From Xylocopa sonorina (taxonomy: Eukaryota > Arthropoda > Insecta > Hymenoptera > Apidae), in the NCBI RefSeq assembly GCF_050948175.1, contig NC_135195.1:11498001-11562000 (forward strand): 64,000 bases of DNA. Direction: 5' to 3'. This document shows, one piece after another, positions 1-12,555 of the stretch. The notes under the pieces are model-generated. The model did not search any database. It was given only the letters and a program-made list of their open reading frames with translations, and was not told the origin of the DNA. The position numbers were made by a program, and so were the translations under genes. The stretch's first letter is position 1. Each line of letters opens with the position of its first letter.

Positions 1-3000
1 AAACTGTTGTTAGTTGCGCACGCGAACCGCCTTCTTCGTCGGGATGATCATTTGGTGTACACCGTTTTCAATTATCTACGATATATTTGGCGACAATATT
101 TGTCATTCGCGTATAGGAATATCGTAGATATAAGTGTTTGGATCAATATACCTCTATCATACAAGGTTTGTCAATAGCTTTGTAAACACATCGCGCTATC
201 GTCACGCTAAAATAACAAATGCCATATACATGCCAGTACCGTGGATGTGATACGAATAATAGCTAATGAGGACGGTACATATTTTGCGAGCAAAAGTCGT
301 CGCAGTTTTCGAAGTAGAGAGAGAGAAAGAGAGAGAGAGAGAGGGAAAAAAGAAAAGTTAAATATCGCTCTTAAAGTATATCGATGCGTCGATAATCTAT
401 TTATACTAACGGGGATCGAACGAAATTTGCTCGTTCCAGCCGCGCGTTTAAATCGGAGCTCCGAACGGCGGAGGGTGTCGAGCGGACGATAAATTTATGC
501 GTGACCTAATCAAGCTTGGAAAAATGGAAAAATTTACCGCCGACACGGCCATGTTTATTATTCGCCGCGGCGTTATTTATTTTCTGGTGCACTTTGAAAT
601 TTGCTTTTCGGCGAACCAGTTTCGACGCTGCCAATATTTGCCCCGTTTCGTGCGCCCTCGCGTCCACTCCCACCCCCCCCTGCGGGGCGCGCGCGCGATA
701 ATCCCCTGAATTATGTTCTTTGAAGCGGCCACCGTTTTGTATGCGTGGAAGGGCGCGTGAAAGAGCGTGCAGAAGTACAGAGATCGAAATCGAGTTCTCG
801 TGATTTACCGTTGGCTTATGAAATCGCTCGCGAACAATATTGCCCGGTTATTTTTGATAGTCCGCACGGTGATGTTTCACGCGGAAACATTGATCTGCCT
901 TTACGCGAGGCGCCCCCTCCGCGCCGGATCGGCCGCCGAAAATTCACCTTTCCCCGTACAAGCGTCCAATTCGTTTACCCCCGTGTCCTTTTTAATGTAT
1001 CGCGATTATGTTGACGACAGATTTACGAGCCAACATTTTCGTTCACGTTTCCTGACCAGAAGAAGGATCGCGATGAAAATCCGCGCACAGTTTTTAATTC
1101 GTACAACTCGTTCGATTCCTGGAGAGTTCGTTACACTTGCACCATCGATACTATAAATTTTGTTGCGTCAAATAGTATCGAAAATTTCGAAACAACGAAA
1201 CATTCAATTTGCTGGTTGCTTAGATTCCTCACTGATCGGATTCCTTCATTTCGCAACGATCCTCTTGTACGATCGTCAAAGACGCCACCTTCACCCTTTC
1301 GAGACCTTCGAGCCTCCATCGCAACAGGCGACAGTCACCTTCCGCGGTATCACTGCGCAACATCCTGGTTTTAATTAATTTATGCCGACTAGAAAATCCG
1401 TCGTCAGCCAGGCTGGAGATCGTAGGAGACTCGTGAGGCGGTTGGTTTTGCAACCAGGCAACATTTCGCTCCGTTCGTCCGCTTGGCTAACAAACGGCAT
1501 TGTTCGGGAAACGCGTCGCGAGGTTAAGAAATTGTTTAAGCATACCAGCCGATGTGTCGACGGGTAGACGCGCGGCAGGAACGGTCGTTTGTATTCAGAC
1601 GTCTAAGCGCCTTAACGATCGGACTATTTAACGTGGAAAAGCGTGAACACGCTTCTTTCGCGCGGCGACCACCCCCGCGACGGTAAATCGCGAGGAGCTC
1701 GTTTAAAATCAAGTTGTCGGCGGCGGTGAAACGTGCCCGTTCCTCTGTCCGCCTGTACCTTTTTAATCCATCGGGGGCCGCTTGACACGGTAATTCTTGC
1801 GTTACCAACTCGCCGGCTCGGCTGAAAATCGCGCGCCAGCTCCCAGTCGAAATGCAATTTTAAAACGGAAGTCGTCATGCGGCGAACGCGCGAGACGTTC
1901 GCCGCGCGTGAAAGCGGCGAGTTCGAGACGGAACACGGTTCACGGTGTTTGCTCTTTCCTTCGTCGAGAATACTCGCTGGGAAATCGCTAGGCGGGATAT
2001 TATTCGCGACGAAATCCGAGATTCCGGAAAGGAAATATTCCGCGTCGAGTTAATTTTCTTGGCGACTCGAAAGGAGAAATATTTTCATTGTCGAACTATA
2101 ACGTACAGTTTCTTTTTTTTTTTTTTTTACAAAAGCGGTACAAGTTTAATTTGTAAAGTAATAAATTTTGGCGCGTTCTAAGGGAACATGTTCGTCGATT
2201 AAAGTATAACGCGAGGTTTGCAAGATGAAAGTATGATACGTGTAATGAAGGTGGTTTACTTTGTTTGAAAGAGGAGACATCTACATGAAAAGCATTGTGA
2301 TCGCTTTGAAACGGGAGCATGTGCTTCGTTTGCCATGAATAAACACCAGCCGGTTGCTGGTAGAACAACCGCCGAAGCTTTCGCTTGTAAATCTTATGCA
2401 TTAGCCTCCTCTGCCCTTGTGACTTCCTGTTGTCGGCTCTTGTTATAAGATTGCGACGCGGTCGTGATTTTCTTATTTTCCACCTCACTTTTGCCTTTTT
2501 CGATGGTCCATGCACAGAGTGTCACTTCATTAAGGATCCCATCAGCAATGCGTAAATACACTAGGGTAGAGTAAAAATACATTTTGCGTGGACGTTCGTG
2601 AAACTGGAATAGGGAACTCGTATACCATAGCTAATTCTTTTCACGTTAAATATGCATAGCAGAAGTTCGCATCCAAGTGCTTCAGGACCGAACAATGTAA
2701 ATTTAAATATAATACAAATTCACAGCTCTCACCCTTAAGTCGCGTCATACGCCTCTATTCAAATTTGTCTTCCATCAGCTTGGTATATGCATTCTATTTC
2801 ATTTCAACAAATTAATATCGTTTTCTTACCACTATTATTATCGCAACAGATTTAGCCCCAAAATTGCAGAAAAATCCGCACCCCTCTCCCAAAATCGTGA
2901 CATCAATCGTCCCCTAAAAATTTCCCCGGTCAAACCCAGCATTCCTTCTCAGACATTCTATCCCAGCGATTAAATTAATGGTCGACAATCGTCCGTTTGT

Positions 3001-3017
3001 TTTCTTTTTTCCCGCAG
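1..3017. other. Upstream non-coding DNA, no exon recognised
   Basis: No open frame here resembles a known protein. The stretch holds a GA-rich run near 317-343, a poly-T run near 2112-2128, a 12-bp inverted repeat at 73-130, and an AT-rich segment at about 2580-2990 that leads into a pyrimidine-rich splice acceptor ending at 3017. If the exon at 3018 is internal, an earlier toy exon ending in phase 0 lies here or left of the window; I could not find it. Confidence 0.4.
73..130. repeat. 12-bp perfect inverted repeat with 34-base loop
   Basis: The arm TATCTACGATAT (73-84) is the exact reverse complement of ATATCGTAGATA (119-130). The loop between them is AT-rich. It could be a small transposon remnant or chance. 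Confidence 0.45.
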
Positions 3018-3038
3018 CACTGTGTTAGCGTGGCCGGA

Positions 3039-3070
<32 letters not shown>

Positions 3071-3318
3071 AGGAGGAGGCGGTGGCACGGTCGGCGGCGG
3101 TCGGCTGAACCTGCACCTTCGTCCCTGCGGAGGCGGCGGTGGCGGCGGCATCGCCGGAAGTGACAGCGCTTCGGATTACCCGCCAAGTGCTACGGCAGCG
3201 CGGAGCAGGGAAGCGGCGGCGGCGGCGCTGCACGCGGCAAGGACCCTGTTGGGCGCGGGGGTGGCTAACCCTTGCTCGCCCACCCCCGAACCGCCCTTCT
3301 GGAAGATGCCACATAAAG
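3018..3318 (+). CDS. toy: toy alternative 5' coding exon with poly-Gly and MPHKG leader
   Basis: An open exon follows a good acceptor (pyrimidine tract then CCCGCAG, ending 3017) and ends at a donor (AAAG|GTTGGT, GT at 3319). Its frame reads HCVSVA, long Gly runs, an Ala/Pro-rich stretch, then PEPPFWKMPHKG. The last codon is split 1+2. Joined to the cryptic acceptor before 12390 it gives MPHKGHSGVNQLGG, the usual entry into a Pax6 paired domain. From memory, Drosophila eyeless has a similar MAHKGHSGVNQ leader, whereas the other N-terminus of this gene is toy-like. Translation could begin at the in-frame ATG at 3306, the only one in the exon, or in an unseen upstream exon. No second paired box lies between here and 12.3 kb, so the 12390 exon is the only candidate partner seen. 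Transcription is not shown. Confidence 0.62.
3041..3086 (+). repeat. GGC/GGA trinucleotide repeat coding poly-Gly
   Basis: A run of GGC codons passing into GGA and GGT encodes about 17 consecutive glycines in the putative toy leader exon. A second glycine run lies near 3128-3150. Such runs often vary in length between individuals. Confidence 0.85.
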
Positions 3319-6300
3319 GTTGGTCGTACGCGCGATTAACAACCAGTCGCGTCGGAGATTCGCGGACTCGTTTTTTGCTCGACCACGCGAACGCGTCGCG
3401 AGCGTCATGTAGCCACGCGACGTTAAACCGAGCTCGATGAAATATTTCAGATGGAAGTGGCTCTATCTACTTACGACCGGTGTTTGCTCGGAATCGAGGA
3501 GAGATTTCGTGTCGAAAAAGGAAGGGTAAACGTGTCCCTCGAAATGTAGTGGAAAGACAAATCCTCTCCTCAGTCGCGGGACTTGTGAAACTGGAAGGTG
3601 GCTTTGATTATCTGTCATTCGGATACTGTATCTGGACGATCCGGCTCTCGTATCTCGTCGACTGTGCTAATAGAAGGCCGTTACAATACGGGCGAGCGTC
3701 GGTCGCCTTTCGTATTGTCAGCTATCGTTAGCGTCAACTTAGTACCGTGTACCGTGAAACCCGAGCCGTCGAGATTTTATTTTTTATTAATATATGGATG
3801 GGACGGACGATGCGTCGTACCTGCATGATGGATTTCCAGTTGTCTCTAACCGGGTCCAGGATGGGAGGGTCCGGTTCTTTGAATCGGTTCGGGACTTCGT
3901 CTCGATACGAATCGTCGACGCGCGCGAGGTCTTCTCGGTTTCTGGATCTGCTCGATCGTTCGATTCGATCGTAGATCGTAGATTCGCAACAACACTGAAA
4001 GTATGTCTCCTATAAAGTTCGAACGTCACCCACGATGTAACTTCGCGCTAATTCGAGCGAGTGACCTCAGACTACTTTTGGACAGGGTTGTACGTTCACG
4101 CGACGCGGAGTACCGTAATTAGCAGTGTATCCTTTCTAAACGCGTCTCAATTTACATCTTGTTACCGTTTCTCCGTTAACTACGGGCCGGTGTTCGTGTG
4201 CCCCGCAGGATTCATAGGCGGTGCGGATCGTACACCGCAGCGGGTCGCATCGGGGGCGAAATTTGTGACCTTCGCAATGAGTTATACGAAGGGGCGAGGA
4301 AATACGTGTACGCTTATGGGCTTAGGTGGGGCTCGCGGTTGCCCCCGGGGTTAGCCGGGTAACCCGACACGCCTTTTCTTGGCTTCTGTCGGGCCAACAG
4401 CCCCTTCAACGAAGACTCGACGCCGAAGGGTGGCGCCTTTTACCTAAAAACCCTCCGCCGATTCGGTGCCACCGACTTTCCCTCGTTCTACCCCCTCGGC
4501 CGTCGTCGTTACTACACAACACTTGGCACAAACGGTGTAGTATTGCTTCGGGTCTGGCTGGGTCAGGCGTCGGCTTTAATAAACGGAGAGAGCGCCTACA
4601 CCGCTAATTTGTCTCTTCTTTCTACGCTTTCTATAGCGGTTACTGAAAATCGAAGGATAATGGCGGTGAGATCGAGTTCTTCGCGCGAATTTTCTGAAAT
4701 CCAAAGGTAGAGGTAACCCTTCGAAGTAGTAACAAGATATTTGACACTATTATTTCACTCGAAGTTGTATTTCGTATATTTTAGTAGCTTATAAAATTAG
4801 GGTGTTTGAATACTTCCGACAGCAGAACCAACTGGACGTTATCATCGACAGGGATCTACGCACATATAGAGAATTTCGGCTAGGATCTCTCCCAACCAAA
4901 AGTTACAATCTCTCCGCTAGCTTGAAATCCAAGTCCGCGCATCAATCTGATAATTCCCATCAATTTCAGTCCGTTAAAATTGATATCCCAGCAGCAGGTC
5001 TGGCTTAGGTCAGCCTGCGCGCACGAGGGGTGTGTATGTTTATCCGAAGTTTGGCCGGATCGTATTACGTTCGGCGATCATAATACCCGAGTTCGAGTAC
5101 AGAAGAGTTCTCTCCCCCTTGCCAGGGGGTGCAGCTTGACCGAGCGAAACTGTAGCCGTCGACGCGCAATCAAACAACCAGGAACATGGTTACTTCGGTC
5201 TTTATCATTTCCGTAGCTCCGCATCTGCTGTTTCAAATTATTATTCTTCGTTTTGTCTCTTGTCGTTCTTTCATTTCTCGCGCTATTTAGTCGCGCGTTG
5301 GTGCGCACAGGGTGCAACAACCTTCGCTTTTACTTTTCTCCAGTGTACAAGGAACAATGTGTCTACTACCCTTACCCTAATCTTGCTGTAGACTCGAGAA
5401 TAGACATCGTTTGCACGTACAACGAGCATCACGAATAGCTGCTAGAAACCGACAAATACCCCTGCGGTACAGACGTGTGCGCCGAGGGCACCTTTCTCTA
5501 TAATTCGTTCTTTGGGTTCTTCATCCCCTTCGTCTCTCCCTCTCTCTTTCTCTCACCTAGTTTGCCCCCGTATAGAAGCAGCCCCGTAGCTATTGGAATC
5601 AAACGGCCGATTCACGAGAGCACTTTATTTCGTGCTAGGCTACAAGATTTGTTAATGGTTATGGGCGCCCGTGCCGGGCGGCTCGCGTGCCAACCGAAGC
5701 TGCGGAGATTACCTGCGCCGGCTTTTCGAGGGGCAATAAATGTCGAGGGTGCGGGATTATCCGCAGCGAGGCAATAGGATATCGCTCGTAATGCATCTCG
5801 AGATTTCCCAGTTCCTTTCATTATTTATGTCGCTGGCATAAATACGCCGGTGGGTGGAACATCTCCTGTCCACCCCCACGATTGCGTCAAGCGCTATGTT
5901 CCACTTGTTCGGTTAATTTCTCGCGACTTTTGCAAAGATCGATAATCCAGTGGCGAGGAGGAGTATTCGTACTTCTTTCCGAGCGATTTGTCAAAAATCA
6001 GACCCGAGAACCGAAGCGGAGAAAAGAAGAGTAGCGAGGGAAGAGGAACCAGTGTCTTACCAGGGACCTTAAATTACCCGGCGCGCATTTAAATACCAAT
6101 TACGTTACCAGCGAGTTCGCAATTATAATTAAGGAACGCGCGAGTGTAATCATCCGACTACTAACTTCGATGTCGCCGCGGTGTACCGCGGTTTCTCCAC
6201 GGCACGGTGCGGTTGAAAAGCGGCGAGGATCCTCCTCGCGCGATGCCTCGCGGCTTTAATAATAAGAGGCGCGGTAACGAGAGTATACGCCGTTAGGATG

Positions 6301-6663
6301 GCGTTGCTTTCGCTAATTCAACGCCGCTTCTTAACACTGGCCGTAATGAATTCCGCGGAGCGAAGGAAGCTGGAGCGAGAGGGTGCAGACGTTCGCGGTT
6401 ATCAGAGGGCGCGCGACGGATGTAGGGCGTCTCGCTCTTCCCGCGATTCAACTCATTACAGAATGTATGCCCCGCACGCCATCTTTGATGTCGCGGTAGG
6501 ACGCGTTCAGATGAAACTCTTGCCTCCTCGTAACCCGTAGATTTAGCCAGAAACGCTTCGAGCAACTTGCCAGAGCGAATCCTCTGTCTCTCTCGCTCCC
6601 ACCCTTTCAACCCTTCGTCCCAGCGATGTGATAATAACGTTTAACGAGTGTTATATACATGTA

Positions 6664-6744
<81 letters not shown>

Positions 6745-9700
6745 AAATAAATAAAACGCACCATGCGCCGTGGTTTTCCCGCGCTACTTCCCTCCACTTC
6801 CGCCATTGACGGTGTTCGAATGAATGAAAGGGAAATGTTTTCAGGGAAACGCGCGCGACCGGGATATTCTTCGTCTAATGGGATTCCGCTTGTTACGTCT
6901 TTGAACGTTATTAAGCCACGGAACGGCGATCCTCGGGGCGAGGACACGCTTTTCGAGTACTCCCCTATGAATGCCGCCGGATGGGAAAAGGGGAAATTTT
7001 GTTATTCACATTTTTTTTAGAAGCCTCGTCTCTTGTCGGAAATTCATAATCATTGGCAAATTTCGCGTCGAAGAGGAAGATTATTTCGTTATATTTATAG
7101 GTGGAATCCTGTTATACCGTCGAGACAATACGATTTACGAACAAACGTGCGTCGTAACTGCGATTAACGCTGGTTGTGTCATCGTGTGTATAATTAGTCC
7201 AGTTGTTAACGTTCTGTTGAGTAACGTTTCTGTGTAGCATTTTTAAGGGACGAAGTAGATTCCACGTAATATATCGAAGCTTTGTTACTGTACGGTCGAT
7301 TAGCTGAGCTCCCTGTTTGACTTGTATTACCTAATCTGCGGAGCGTTATTCGCCGAACGAAGAATCAGTGAACTTCAATTTTGTTCTTCTTACACGAATC
7401 GTTTTGTCGGTTTATTTTTCATATTCTCTACACGTTTCTTTCAACAAATAAATTATATATATGCGACAATGCAACAGTTCTTTAATAATAATTCTTCAAA
7501 AGAATACTACTCGTCACGAGTGTCTTCTCTATGATTCTTCTGAAAAGTGGCTGATAAATGTTTCCGATTTAAAACGACTTTCAGTACACCGATAACAATC
7601 GTATCGATAATCCTCGCTGAGAAACACGCGACGTCACGTAAAGATAAAAGAATCCTCGATGGATGAAAGAGCTCCGCTGTGCATACAACAAAACGCATCG
7701 AACGATCGCGGGGACGCGTCGCGAAGTACTCGATAACTTTCCCGCAACCGGAGACTTGGTCGCCGGCTCGAGTAGTTCGCATGTTTTTAACGAGAATGGC
7801 CTCTGAAGTATCGCGATATCGAACTCTCTGTACGCGCGGAGAGAACCAGTCGCGAAACTCGTTACATTCGATTGAATGCGGCTCGAAAACGCGCCGGCTA
7901 ATTACCCGCATAATATTATCGCGTCCCATTAAACAAACATCCTGACGTAAACTTTCCGTCATCGTTGGGAATTGGAGTGGCGCATTAGCCGGTTCGCTGG
8001 CCTGTTTTGTTTCTATTATCGGATAACGATCAATCGTTCCTTTCCAGCATCCGCGGCTGTTCGTTTCGTTGTTTCCCTCGAGGGATCCAGGTTTATATAT
8101 TTACACCGCGTCCACGCTGCTCCATCGTGTCGTGTGCATGCACGCGAGCCGCCATTTTCTGCAGTTCTCGTCTCTGGCCGTGGCGCTGCGAGCAGTTAGA
8201 TCGAGCCAGGCATTTTGGTCCTGGGACCAACGGTTTACGAGCGGGGCGGTTAGTCTCGCAGCCTTCGGGTTGGAAACGGCGGGAATTGCGGTGGAAATAA
8301 AGAACCTCGCAAACGGAACGTGCATATCGCGAATGCCGCGCGTTGGTAAAGAAATAGTGTCGTCGCTGCGCGAGCGGTTATTGCTCGTTTAGCGTTCTAA
8401 CGCGTGGACTAGGGTACACTCGAGGGAAATGTGGATTCTTTGTTAACCTAAACAGGGAATATTTCTCCAGCCCCGACTGCTCTTCGTCTCGTGAGAATTT
8501 TTCAACAGGGTGATGGAGCATTCTGCGCGAGACTGTTCATGCGTGGATATTTATTCACCTTGTTACCTCATTAATTATGGATCGGTTAGCTTCCTAATGT
8601 TTTATTCAGTCGTACGTCATCGAAGTAGAAAGTATAAGATGCGAACGAATACAGGAACGAGAAATACTAACAAAGTCCGCGTCGATATCGTTATTGTAAT
8701 CGTTTCGACGTACCGCTGATTCCGTTCTCCGAGACATTCCATCGAATTGAACGCTACAGTCAAAGATAAGTAACGTGTCGCGTAAAAAGAAGGCTCCCGG
8801 CAGCAACGAAAAAGTGTGTTTCGTCGGTGTACCTTAACGGCGCATTGAACGTGTTAATCGACACGAGGAATGTATTTATACGCCTTAAACAGCAGACACA
8901 AGTATTTCCGCGCTTAAAGAGAACGAAATAGCAGAATTTCCCCGCTCCCTCGCTTCTTGTCTAGGGTTGGTAGCGTCAGGACGGGTAGGTTCAGGGGTTG
9001 TTTGGCGAGGGTGGTCGGTCACGGGGCGGAGGGAGGGCGGGAATGGTTGGGAGGCAGAGCGCGACGGAAGCTAGGGGCTGGCGGAAGTGGGAGGGGGCTG
9101 AACGAGGAGGAAGGGTGCCGCGACGTCGTGCGCCGGCAGGATGGGATTTAATCTGTGTCCCGTTTCACGCTCAGCCAAGTGGAACCTTTTTGCCTCACTT
9201 TGCGGCATGGCTCGCTTTTGCGCTGGTCGTCGCGTAGATTAACGCGAAATTATACATAAAGAATGTGTGTGGACGGCGTGTGCACGGGTCGTCGGTGCCG
9301 GCGCTACGGACGATTCGCTCTCCTCGCGTGAGACCAGGGAGAAACGGGGTGGGCGAGAGAAAGAGAGGCCGCTTCTACTTTGTGCGTTGCCTCCAGCCGG
9401 GAGGCTCTTTCCACCCCCCCTCCGTCTACGTGTCCGAGTCACACCCTCTTTGTAATGAATTAAATTCGTGAAAAACCAGCGGCAAGGCTTGTGTTGTCCC
9501 ACCAAGCGGAGACGCCGGGGTGTTCTCGCGACGCCGGGATTTTCGTTGCCTCCGACGAACGTTTATTTTTACGACGAATGAGTCCGAAAGGGAAACAGTG
9601 GTACCCGGGGAAGAGCTGGGATGGGGCACTCTGATTTTCGCTCGATCTCCCGCGTTCTGATTTTCGATGTATATTTAATTAAAGTTTCTCAGACCCTTAA

Positions 9701-12302
9701 TATATGTTCTCGATTAAATAATTTCTCGCGCGCGTTAAAGACAGTTCGGTGGACGCAGATCCGCGTAACAGTGGCATCTTGTTGCCACGAAGCAAAACGT
9801 GTACACCGCAAGATAATCTTTCCGCGAATGAAAGGACCACTATGTAATATTGGATAGACGGGAATGTTCAATTCCAGCCAGTTATCTTTGAAGATGGCGC
9901 GTGATGCGCCAAGAGGAGATGCGCCCTATGATGTCTCGTGTGCATCGAGAACACGCGTACCGTGCGTCTCTGTTGGCTCGTGCATTTACATACGTGTTTA
10001 TTGAACTGGTCGTCGAATGAATATTCAACGGGCGTCCGCGACGGTGGAGCGGAATTTTCGAAGGATAGCCGCCATTTTAATCGGATCAAGGAAAATGTCT
10101 TAACGTTATGTCGTTATCGTCCCCTTTACGCGATATGCATAATCGAACAGACATTACACATCTTCGCCAGCCGGAGACTGCCTTGGCCCTTGACGCTGTC
10201 GCCAAAGTGCCGCGTAAAAATGCCCACATCCGTAAACGTATCTCCTTAATCGTTTATGCAAAGTTCTCGTTTACCTTGTCCCTTGACGACACGATTCAGA
10301 TAGGCATCCTCGATGACGACTGATCAGGCGAGTGCAAATTACCTACATAATTCCTGAATTGGTTGCAGTTGCCTGCCTGTTGGCGAGTGTCATTTTTAAC
10401 CGCGTAGTACGAAAGGACCTGTCGACTGCGACCGATAAGTCGGTTAACAGTCCTTGTACTTGTAAATCCTTTCAGGATAATTTTAGTTGCGTTGCGTTCA
10501 ACGTCGATCGTTCATTCTCGTTCTCCTCTTTTAAGATGAATGCCAATTCAAATAAAAGAGTCATACGACGAGGTGTCTCAAAGCGATGATGCGGTCGGGG
10601 GGAAGGATAAGTGACACATAGTTGCGGAGGCGGAAACCCGTCCCCTTTGAGCGTGAAATAAGCACGAAACGCGCGGAATCTCGACCCTCTCTTGACGCCA
10701 AGCTAAAGGCTGATGAAAACGCCCGGTGTGCTGCGACGTTACACACAAAGTGGTTTCATACGGCGCCGTACAGCAACCGCGGCCAGACCATTCAAATTGC
10801 GTTTCAACTATTTCTTGTCGTTCCGCGCGACGCAAAAGCGGGAGATTAATTAAATTCGTTAATTGCAAGATGCATTTAGCGCGAGCACCGACGACGGCCT
10901 CGCCGCGGTCCCTGCGCCCAGCCGTGTGTACCCCGTAACAGTATGACTACAGGGTTCACCCCGGCCTTCTTCTTTGCACGCTGACGGCGTTACCACGTAA
11001 ATTTAGAGAAAGGCGAACGACAAAAGAGCAAAAGGCCCACTTTGCGCGTCCACTCCGCGTTCTCTTTCTTCGCAGCCCCTAAAAACGGTTGATTCTTTGC
11101 CGACGCGAATGTTAACGCGTACCTCTCTCTCTCTTAGCCGTCGATTCCTGTGAATCCTCGTTGTCGCCAATGCTGGAGCCGCGCGGTTATTTTTTCTTCT
11201 CTTTTTTTTTTTTCATCGATTTGACTTTTAAAATACGTTTTGATAAATTGACCCGGCACACGCACGAGTAGTCTGATTATTTGCGGTGCGTTTATGTCGT
11301 TAAAGTTGACAAAAGTTTATTGATTTTTGCGAACGTGTCGACGAAAAACGAGTTAATTGTGGTTACGGGTATTTCCATCGATTAACCAACGCAAATATTG
11401 CCAGTGTACTCTTTAGTGTTTGAAACTGCGCCTCTGCAATTGTAGACTGTTGCAATTGTAACGAGTGTCGCGTAAATGGAATTAACAATGGCGCTCTTTG
11501 TTTTTTAAATATTCGCGGTCTACCTTTGACAACCGATCTATGTATCTTTTAATTAATGAAAGTGCTCGATATTTGCGTGTATATACCCCTGTGGCGAAAT
11601 ATCTATAAAATAAACGAGATGTTACCCTGGCTGGCGGTAAATGTAGGGTCGTGTTATTCGAACATATCCCTCTCGACTTAACGATCATGCGGTACATGCA
11701 CCGTTCATACATTACCGCGAAACGGTACACGTACGAGGATTAACCATTTGCGGTTCAACTACGTCTTCTAGGTAATTTCGAGCGCCATAATCCTACCGCG
11801 TCTGGAGACGTTAACTACGGGGAAGAATGCAGAATACATACTTTTCTTTCTTCCCAGTCTTTCATTCGTTAGCTTTTTAAGTATCTACTTTGTAACGCGT
11901 GTTAACTATTGTATACACAGAACCTACATTAACCCCTTCCACGCGACAACAATTCGAATCGTGAAAACAAAAAAAAAAGAATAATCACTGGAACATCGTC
12001 ACCGTTGTTTCATCGCCTCGTGTCGAAGGGGTTAATCGCGCGGTCGAACGTCTAATCTCCGATGCGCGAAGCCCGCAGCCACGTTCGAGCGTTGCCAATC
12101 GGGAACGTAACCATTATCGTGGCTCACGGTTCGTCACCGCCTATCTGTGTCCACGTCGATGACGACGATGACGCTGCCCACGCAATCAGACTAATAAGAA
12201 CGTGGTGTGCGCGTACGTGTCGGACACATATGGCCGGTGTTTGCCCGACCAGACGCCCTGGCTAAGTGACAGAATACACGTTGCGCGCGTTTTGATTCAC
12301 AG
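3319..12302. other. Large 5' intron or promoter region of toy
   Basis: No recognisable coding exon was found in this 9-kb stretch. It holds the long TC microsatellite at 6666-6743, several GC-rich patches (about 8950-9150 and 9270-9560) and AT-rich blocks with homeodomain-type TAAT cores (for example 6070-6150). The first coding exon of the canonical toy transcript, which should supply one to a few codons before 12303, may be here but is too short to identify. Confidence 0.5.
6666..6743. repeat. (TC)n microsatellite, about 39 units
   Basis: An uninterrupted TC dinucleotide tract of about 78 bp, the longest simple repeat in the window. On the other strand it reads GA, the core bound by GAGA-type factors in insects; that role is only a possibility. 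Confidence 0.95.
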
Positions 12303-12555
12303 AGGAGGACTTGATGCACGGGGGTGGTGCGGGTATTGGCGGGGGTTCTATGGTCGGACAGAACTCAATATTTGGGTGCTCGGCTGCAGGACACAGCGGG
12401 GTTAACCAGCTTGGCGGTGTTTACGTCAATGGCCGGCCATTGCCAGACTCCACGAGGCAGAAGATCGTCGAGCTGGCGCACAGTGGTGCTAGGCCCTGCG
12501 ACATCTCGCGAATACTGCAAGTCAGCAACGGATGCGTTTCCAAGATCCTTGGCAG
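12303..12555 (+). CDS. toy: toy exon: N-terminus and first half of paired domain
   Basis: The acceptor TTCACAG ends at 12302 and the donor GCAG|GTCAG starts at 12556. It encodes a Gly-rich start (MHGGGAG), QNSIFGCSAAG, then HSGVNQLGGVYVNGRPLP, DSTRQKIVELAHSGARPCDI and SNGCVSKILGR. This is the N-terminal PAI helix-turn-helix part of the paired domain. An internal CTGCAG at 12384-12389 can serve as an alternative acceptor for the exon at 3018-3318. The donor is followed by a long poly-T run. Confidence 0.92.

Noticed and set aside
6651..6947. Frame with a long Arg-Glu (RERERE) tail
   Set aside because: It is only the translation of the TC microsatellite.
3319..12300. A second (eyeless) paired box between the leader exon and toy
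   Set aside because: I looked for QLGG, PLPDSTRQ and ILGR-type frames on both strands and found none, so the leader exon is assigned to toy.
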